From positions 12,225,739 to 12,289,738 of the forward strand of contig NC_050735.1 in assembly GCF_014529535.1 (NCBI RefSeq): a stretch of 64,000 nt of DNA. Reading direction: 5' to 3'. Positions within the stretch are counted from its first letter, which is position 1, and each line of letters opens with the position of its first letter. The stretch is from Bradysia coprophila (taxonomy: Eukaryota; Arthropoda; Insecta; Diptera; Sciaridae). The position numbers and the translations under genes were made by a program. The notes under the pieces are model-generated. The model was given only the letters and a program-made list of their open reading frames with translations, was not told the origin of the DNA and searched no databases. Positions 57,641 to 64,000 of the stretch are shown one piece after another.

Positions 57641-60600
57641 TTATTTTAAATTGCAAAATTCTTTCAGTTCCTTTTTATCTGCATCTGGATCCAATTGTGA
57701 GTCAAATTGAAGCAAAACTAATTCGTACGTAATTATCGTGCCGATCATCTGCAAAATGGACATTTAAAATAAAGTGAGTAACATCACCAATTTAAGTAGT
57801 TTCCATCAAAAGCCATACACTTAGCACTAATTTCCTGGTTATGAAGAAGAAATTCATTCCTGACAATGCAATAGTTTCATTTGTCAACTGGTCTGAGAAT
57901 CGTTCCAGCTAAATACGAAAACAGACGAAATATTGATGTTTTATGAACCCAAAAATCGCAACAAACCTCGGTACACCACATGCGACTCCGAATTTGTCGA
58001 ACCATATCTAGTGGTTTCTTAGACGCATCATTAATTTCGCTGATGCATAAAAACATTACAATAGTCCGTCCAATCAGTAGGATCAGAGAATACCAGAAGT
58101 AAATGTAGTTCAATAGATCGGGCAGTTCTCTACAATCAAAATTTTGCTCATTTGCTCGTACTGGCCTACTGAAAAATTGGCATAGCAAAGCGAACCATTA
58201 GCTTCGTCTTTTTTCGACGTATGAGCCGACATCTTGTTCAAATTTTTATGAAGCCATAAGTATTAAAGCTCTGGAGAATAAGGCTTTATAAATCGAATTG
58301 AAAATATTTAAACGAATGAAGTTATAGATTTTGTATCAGTGACATGAAATTATTTTGATCGAAAGAAATAACTGAGACACGCTGATGTCAAGTATGGCAA
58401 AATGGCATTTGTTCAAGGTCCAACTACTTCACGTCCATAACTTACTAATGGTTCGTCAATCTCACGATCAATGGTGATCTTACTCAAAAATATTGACAAG
58501 TTGATAGCAAATGAAGTACAGATTATTGGCGCATGATAGTAATATCAAAGATGCCAATTTGTTGTCAATTATTTCCAATAATTCACACAACAAGACATAG
58601 TGCTGCCGAAGCTCCGACCATAGAATGTAGTCAATGCTCTAAAATAAAAAGAAAACAAAAATCTCTTCAGCGTAAGGCTTCCTTTGTGGCAACACCCAAT
58701 CCCAACCATTTCATTTAACGAGTATATTCGGTTGTTCAACTGTTTGAATCTGGTGGATAGTGCAATCGCAACCGTTATGATAAAAATGTCGGAATAGTTC
58801 CAAACGATTGCCATAAGTACGCGAACATACTGTCGAAATAAACGGAAACATTTGGTTAGTCATTCCAATCACACAACACGTTTGATTTCACTACCGCTAT
58901 AAAAATGGCCACGAACGAATTGAAGCGAAATGTGGAAAAAACTGAATTGTATTCCGTTCGGAAGTAATGTTTCCAACGATCAGTCACCAATCCGTCTTTG
59001 CACTGAAGCACTCTATAATTGTAATTCGAGATGCTCCGGACTACTTGGATTGCGTGCTCCACTAGATGAAGATTAGATTTTAAATGTTCAATTCGTGTCG
59101 ATCGAACCCACCTGCATACCAGCCCCTCAAACGGCCACAGTTTCAAACCTATGCCAAATTGTTACATTGCCCGAGCGCTAGAAGAGCCCTAAGGAAATTA
59201 ACACTAGAAGGACCCTAATTACATTTTTGCATTTAATTTGTGTTGCTGATAACATCGTAAGGTCTGGCGTGCCTAACAAGTCAACTTTCTAAATTCATTC
59301 GTCATTTGGCTACACCAATTTCGACTCTCTACGTTGTTTGACGGCTGAGACACCCAATAAAGATACCATTGTTAGGGCCCTTTTAGCACTTAGATTCCAC
59401 AAAAATGATAACGTTGCTGCCACCTCGTCGTCATCTGTTATCATTTCTCTGTTAGAAACAGAAGTCGTAGAACAAATGTTTTTCGTATCGTGTAACAAAA
59501 TTTGGCAAAGGGACTGATATGCAATAGGCTCTTGGTCAAGTTCAATCAGTTAAATGTGATTGAAACTTTAAAGAATTACAAAGAGCAAGCCCCAACAAAA
59601 TCGTTGCTGTTATTCGAACTTTCCACCTCAGATGCCATCCATGTCGTTCGTAAGGCAGATGTAAAAAGATTTTTTCCTTCTCGCGCCACTCTAACATAAG
59701 TTTGTTCCATTTCCGTGCCATGATGAAAAATAAGTGAAAGCTTAAGATGATGCTGATGTAAAAGAAAATTCCGCCTGCGAAAGAATTAAAGTGAAAAATC
59801 TGTGATTATATTTGGAGGAGTCCTGCTACTAGCATGAACATAAGAAATATTTGCACGCTAATGCTATCTTAATATGCGTTGCATTTCTTTCGTAAAGACA
59901 GGAGTCATGATTTGTTAGTGTGAATAAAAGCGCCCAGCGCATGCTATCTTACACGCATACATCTTTGAGATTTGGAAGCTATTTTGACGTTGATAGAATG
60001 AGTGTTCGAGCTAGTGGCAGTGCTATGGAGGAGTCCATCAAGGGTCTTTCATAAAGTAAGTCATGCTTAAATCGACTTTTCAGACATCACCCTCCCTATC
60101 TGTCATGTCACAAGAAAATTTATGAAAAATTAGATGAACTATACGAACTGTCACGCTACGTCAGACTACGTCAGGCTACTTCGTGCATGACCGCAACTCT
60201 TGTAAAAGATGCGATATAAAAACACCATCGGAATTAAGTATGAAGGTTAAGATCACGGCATAATAAAGAAAACCAGACAGGAGCAGGAGACCAGGGCCTA
60301 TTTTAAGGAAATTAAATTTCCAAAAATTCTCAGATTTTTCGATCACTTTTCGTCATTTCATCTAAAAACACAACAGATTGCATCGTAAATGTTGTTTTTA
60401 CTGCCTTTTTAGTTGTCTTTCACGTCTTTGAGCTTAACTGATTACTTCGGAAGGAGATCTAACAGAAAATTTGGAAATTTTTAAGAATTTTTGTGAAATT
60501 TTGGAAATTTTTGGAAATTAAATTTCTTAAAATAGGCCCTGCAGGAGACGCAACTACATTCAAAGAAGGGACCTAAGTCCCGTTACCATCGTTTACGTAT

Positions 60601-61032
60601 TCGATTCTTGCATTTTGTACAAAAATCAAAGGTCCCTCGTCAAATTGACGGCTCTTGCCTGGTTAACTTTACACTGCCGTGTTAAAATATTTACCGGAGT
60701 TCGATGTGTTGACTTTATCGTTGAAGGTATCTTTTGCTTGCAGAAATGCTAGCGTATAGACAATGAGAATGTAGCACAACGAAAAGATGGAGTACACACT
60801 GAACCATTTAAATTTAGGATTTTTGTTGCGCAGTCCATAAACAGGCATAATGGCGAACAGTCGAGCCACAGCTAGAACTGGAAAATAACTGTTGACTCGG
60901 TGTCCCTTTGAGGTGGATTTTGTTTTCTAATTTAACCATCTGATTACCTGGCCAAACGGCTTCGCTGAAATAATCGTCATTTTTCTTGTCATCCTGTGAA
61001 CGATGTTCAGAATTTTTCTTGCTTAGACCCAT
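57641..61032 (-). CDS. sugar-type gustatory receptor (GR3)
   Basis: Complete nine-exon receptor gene. Minus-strand exons: 61032-60948, 60877-60695, 59774-59580, 59061-58895, 58829-58707, 58638-58484, 58168-57967, 57908-57819 and 57748-57641. All phases agree; 435 aa. It is a predicted seven-transmembrane taste receptor of the Gr64/Gr5a-like type. Key blocks: SEAVWPVLAVARLFAIMPV, VWNYSDIFIITVAIALSTR, CANNLYFICYQLV, YFWYSLILLIGRT with ISEINDASK, ALSGMNFFFITRK and the family motif TYELVLLQF. Exons 3, 5, 6 and 8 have exactly the same lengths as in GR1. ATG 61032 (MGLSKKN) was chosen as the only ATG in the first-exon frame. This is the best-supported receptor in the window. Confidence 0.9.
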
Positions 61033-61354
61033 TTTTTCCTGATATAAATTTGATCGCAGTAGATTATTATAAGTCAACCGACTTGATGGACCGCTCAATT
61101 CTTAATGCTGTCCAAAGAAAAAACACCGAGAATTGTCTCATTACGATTGCGATCGTTTCAAGTAAAAAGGAAAACAAACAAAATTTAAATACAAATTCGC
61201 ATGTTCTGTCTTAATTTGTTTGCAAGGTTGGTCGAATTAACGTTGCAAATTCGTTTCATTGCCAGATAGTCATTTATGTGTACATTGTCCATAAAATTGG
61301 GGAAAACTAAAAAAAAATATTCTAATGAGTTATGAAAATGAAATGCATTTACAG

Positions 61355-61549
61355 ACACGGAAAAGTAAAACCAGGCAGGGGCAATACATTTTCCGAATGT
61401 CAAATATGAGGCCACGAAATAAAAATGAACTCAAATGACACAATTGATTTAATTTTACTTCTCAAAATACAAAGCTACAAGATTATTCTTTAGAAAATTC
61501 AGGTCGCTAGTCAAATCAAGTGCTTCTGCCTGTATTCACTCTGTCGTGG
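61355..61549. mobile_element. 195-bp MITE (CACGG-AGAGTAAA family)
   Basis: The left end CACGGAAAAGTAAAACCAGG and the right end CCTGTATTCACTCTGTCGTG pair imperfectly. A related left half recurs from about 61733 (GCACGACAGAGTAAAGTTAA), with a following stretch nearly identical to 51880-51930. Confidence 0.65.
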
Positions 61550-61849
61550 GTTTTGGATATAAAAAGAAGATTTCGATGGTGCCGGACGAGAAAGAAACGT
61601 AAAAGTGAGTCTGCCAGCCGCTCCACTTTCAATATAGTCAAAAGTTCCCACTCAGAAAATTCGTTCTCATCTAATGCTGGAAGTGACAGTGTATCCATTT
61701 AACCTGTCACATACGGCTATTGAACTGTTATAGCACGACAGAGTAAAGTTAACCAGGCAGGAGTACTGATTTGACTAGGGACCTGAATAATCTAGTAGCC
61801 CTATATTTTTTGCGAATAAAATTGTTGACAAGCTCTAGGCAATACGTTT

Positions 61850-64000
61850 ATATAGTAAACGTACTTGACAATTTTGAAGTACAAGATTTGAAATCAACAG
61901 ATTAAATATACTTTGATCGATGGAAGTAATAGACCCGATAATAACACTAGTCATATGCTTGCCGTCTGTAACAGGTTAAAGTCTTGCAAATATGTGGCAA
62001 ATATTCTGTCAAAAAGCTAGTTTCAAACATTTATCACTGTAAGTTTGCACGAACTAAAAACATTTAAAATCAAATCCGTTTTTAACTAAACTTACTTTCG
62101 TACACAAACAAAGTCATTATGGCACCGCTAAATGATCGATAATTTTTATCATGAACGTTTTAACAAACATTTAGGACGAAACGTTTGTTTCCTATTATTA
62201 TACATTCAATCCGTCGGTGTGTACGTGAAAAATGAAATTACCGATAAAGCTTACGCAGGCAACCAAGTGGAAAAGGGAAAATCGTAAAGATAGCTTGAAA
62301 AGGGTTTCGTTCGGAAGGGATCAAGGTCAACCTGGAAAAATAATTCACGCTTGTCATTGTAAGCCGTTCGTCTAATTTGTTTTTAATCTTCCTTGTCATG
62401 TTAAGTTAGGTCCTGATTTCGGTTAATAATTTGTCACTGGTCACATGATCTGTTCACTATTTATAGGTATGACCTGGGGTAGTGAACTTTCTTTTCTTGG
62501 CCAAACTTTACAAACAGGGCAGTAGCTACAAGATTTTGATATTGAAAGATAAAAATCCCGTGACAAAAAATCACCTACTCAACTGTTATAAACTGTTCGA
62601 AAAATTTCAACAATGATTCTAAACATGACCTAAAACACGCACTACCTCATGCTTTTGAAGCCATTAATGAAATCAGCTTCAAAGTGTTGGTGTTCACCTC
62701 TCAAAGTTTAGGAATTTTCCGAGTCATTTTTTGGGAAAGACGCCATTTTATTGCTCATGAAAAAAGGTTGTTCGACGAAATGTTGATATTTCATCTGAAA
62801 GCATGAAAAGAAATTTCGAATTTTTTACCGAACGTGACGGTAGATATTTTACTTTTAAGTTTTTCATAGAAACCGCTCTTCCGGCCGAAAAACCAATTTT
62901 CCATTTTCCAGAAAAACATTTCGTTCCACGGTTTTTCTTGCTTAATCACATGAGATAAAGAAAAAATTCGAAAAACTTAAAGCGAACGAGCCGACTTTTT
63001 CTGACACAAGGGGCTGGACTATAGTGTATAGCATTTCATGACTAAGTGAGTGCTGCATTTTTTATTTTGGCTTCTCTTTTGCGAGGCGGATATTATTGAG
63101 AAATATAGAACCGAAATGATGATAGCTAGTACATCTCTAAGCTCTAATACATCATATTTTGATGGAATCGTTAGTAATAGTGCTATAACTATCACAAGAG
63201 AAACACATATATTACATGCCTTCATATTTGTACTTTAAAATCAAAATAATTTCTAATTCAAACAAACAAACAAAGTCATTATAGCGCAGCCCAATGATCG
63301 ATTATTTTGCCATGAACAATAAACAGTTTAGCGCGCAATCAACCACTATTTCCTCAATCGTTTTCAATCCACTCTTGGTGCACGAGTTGCAGAACAGCAC
63401 AGCCCATTGGAATATTATTTTTGGATTTCATCATTTCGAAAATGAAATTATCGAAAAAGCTCTCTCTGCCAAGTAACCGGAAAAGGGAAAATCGGAAAGT
63501 TGGTTTTAAAAGGGTTTCGTTCGAATGGAAAAGGTCAAGGTATGAAGTATCGCTTTCTGATTCACGGTAATGAAATAATGAAGTGAGTAATAATTTGTGC
63601 TTGCATCCGGAAGGCAACATATTAATGGTAATTGGAAAAAAGAGCGGAAGGGTCTCGGTAAGCATGTATATTTGATTTTTTGTTGATTGTTTAGAGTGGA
63701 CAGTGTTAAGCGAAATCGCATATCGAATCCTTGAATTATTTTTAAAACATTTTTTTGTAATGCTAAAAATTTCTCTTACCAATACGACGATACACTGTTG
63801 AAAAATCTCTGATTTTATATGTAAAATGTACAGGCTACGTTGCATTTTTACCATTTTAATAAAAGTAGATAACCTCGATGCTCGATGTACCTCATGTCTC
63901 TATTTCAAATTGTGTAGCCAAGACTGAAGTTCCGAGAATATTTCTTTGAATGCAGTTTCGTTGCAGGAACAATAAACGCATTTCGACGAGGTACCCGAGC
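61850..64000. other. right-end spacer with a diverged direct repeat
   Basis: About 62104-62340 and 63270-63541 share blocks in the same orientation: ACAAAGTCATTAT, CCAAATGATCGAT-like, GGAAAAGGGAAAATCG and AAAGGGTTTCGTTCG. The minus-strand frame at 63354-63854 covers one copy and has no recognised domain. No gene is called here. Confidence 0.45.

Noticed and set aside
59310-59498. 62-aa frame within GR3
   Set aside because: It lies in the intron between exons 3 and 4; the exon phases join without it.
63354-63854. 166-aa minus-strand frame
   Set aside because: It overlaps a diverged direct repeat shared with 62.1-62.3 kb, and that copy does not keep the frame.

Overview
The window looks like nuclear DNA of a dipteran insect, most likely a nematoceran (midge or gnat grade). 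The signs are AT-rich spacers, introns of about 60-110 bp with GT-AG ends, TATA plus TCAGT-type initiators, and insect-specific families: tandem sugar-type gustatory receptors, digestive chymotrypsin-like proteases, insect fatty-acid-binding proteins and C2H2 finger arrays. Species is not determined. No CRISPR array, rRNA or convincing tRNA was seen. Most genes were rebuilt by hand from splice sites and exon phases; exon coordinates are in the entries.

Layout. 0.9-4.2 kb (+): two near-identical four-exon serine protease genes duplicated with their promoters. 4.2-14.5 kb: gene-poor and repeat-rich, holding one isolated exon at 11.2-11.4 kb that fits as an alternative last exon of a uridine-cytidine kinase gene. 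14.6-15.8 kb (+): two tandem fatty-acid-binding-protein genes, which would be nested in the long intron of that kinase isoform. 16-21.5 kb: large foldback and hAT-like elements. 20.1-25.1 kb (-): the seven-exon uridine-cytidine kinase gene. 26.6-27.0 kb (+): an intron-containing gene for an RlpA-type double-psi beta-barrel protein of bacterial style, a candidate horizontal transfer. 27.4-29.2 kb (-): a charged coiled-coil protein with STPR-like repeats.

29.7-39.4 kb is a tandem duplication. Each unit carries, in the same order, the last two exons of a gustatory receptor (-) and a C2H2 zinc-finger gene (+). The first finger gene (9 fingers) stops near the unit junction; the second (21 fingers) has a disrupted start region. 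34.5-61.0 kb (-) then holds three sugar-type gustatory receptor genes (here GR1, GR2, GR3) with shared exon phases. GR1 appears to reach its terminal exons across an intron that contains the second zinc-finger gene on the other strand. A third, compact seven-finger gene related at its N-terminus lies at 53.4-54.2 kb between GR2 and GR3.

The spacers and many introns are filled with short inverted-repeat elements. Several are hAT-like, with 8-bp target duplications that can be read directly, and some filled/empty site pairs lie within the window. The most interesting items are the RlpA-like gene, the two phase-compatible last exons of the kinase gene, and the receptor-exon plus zinc-finger duplication.
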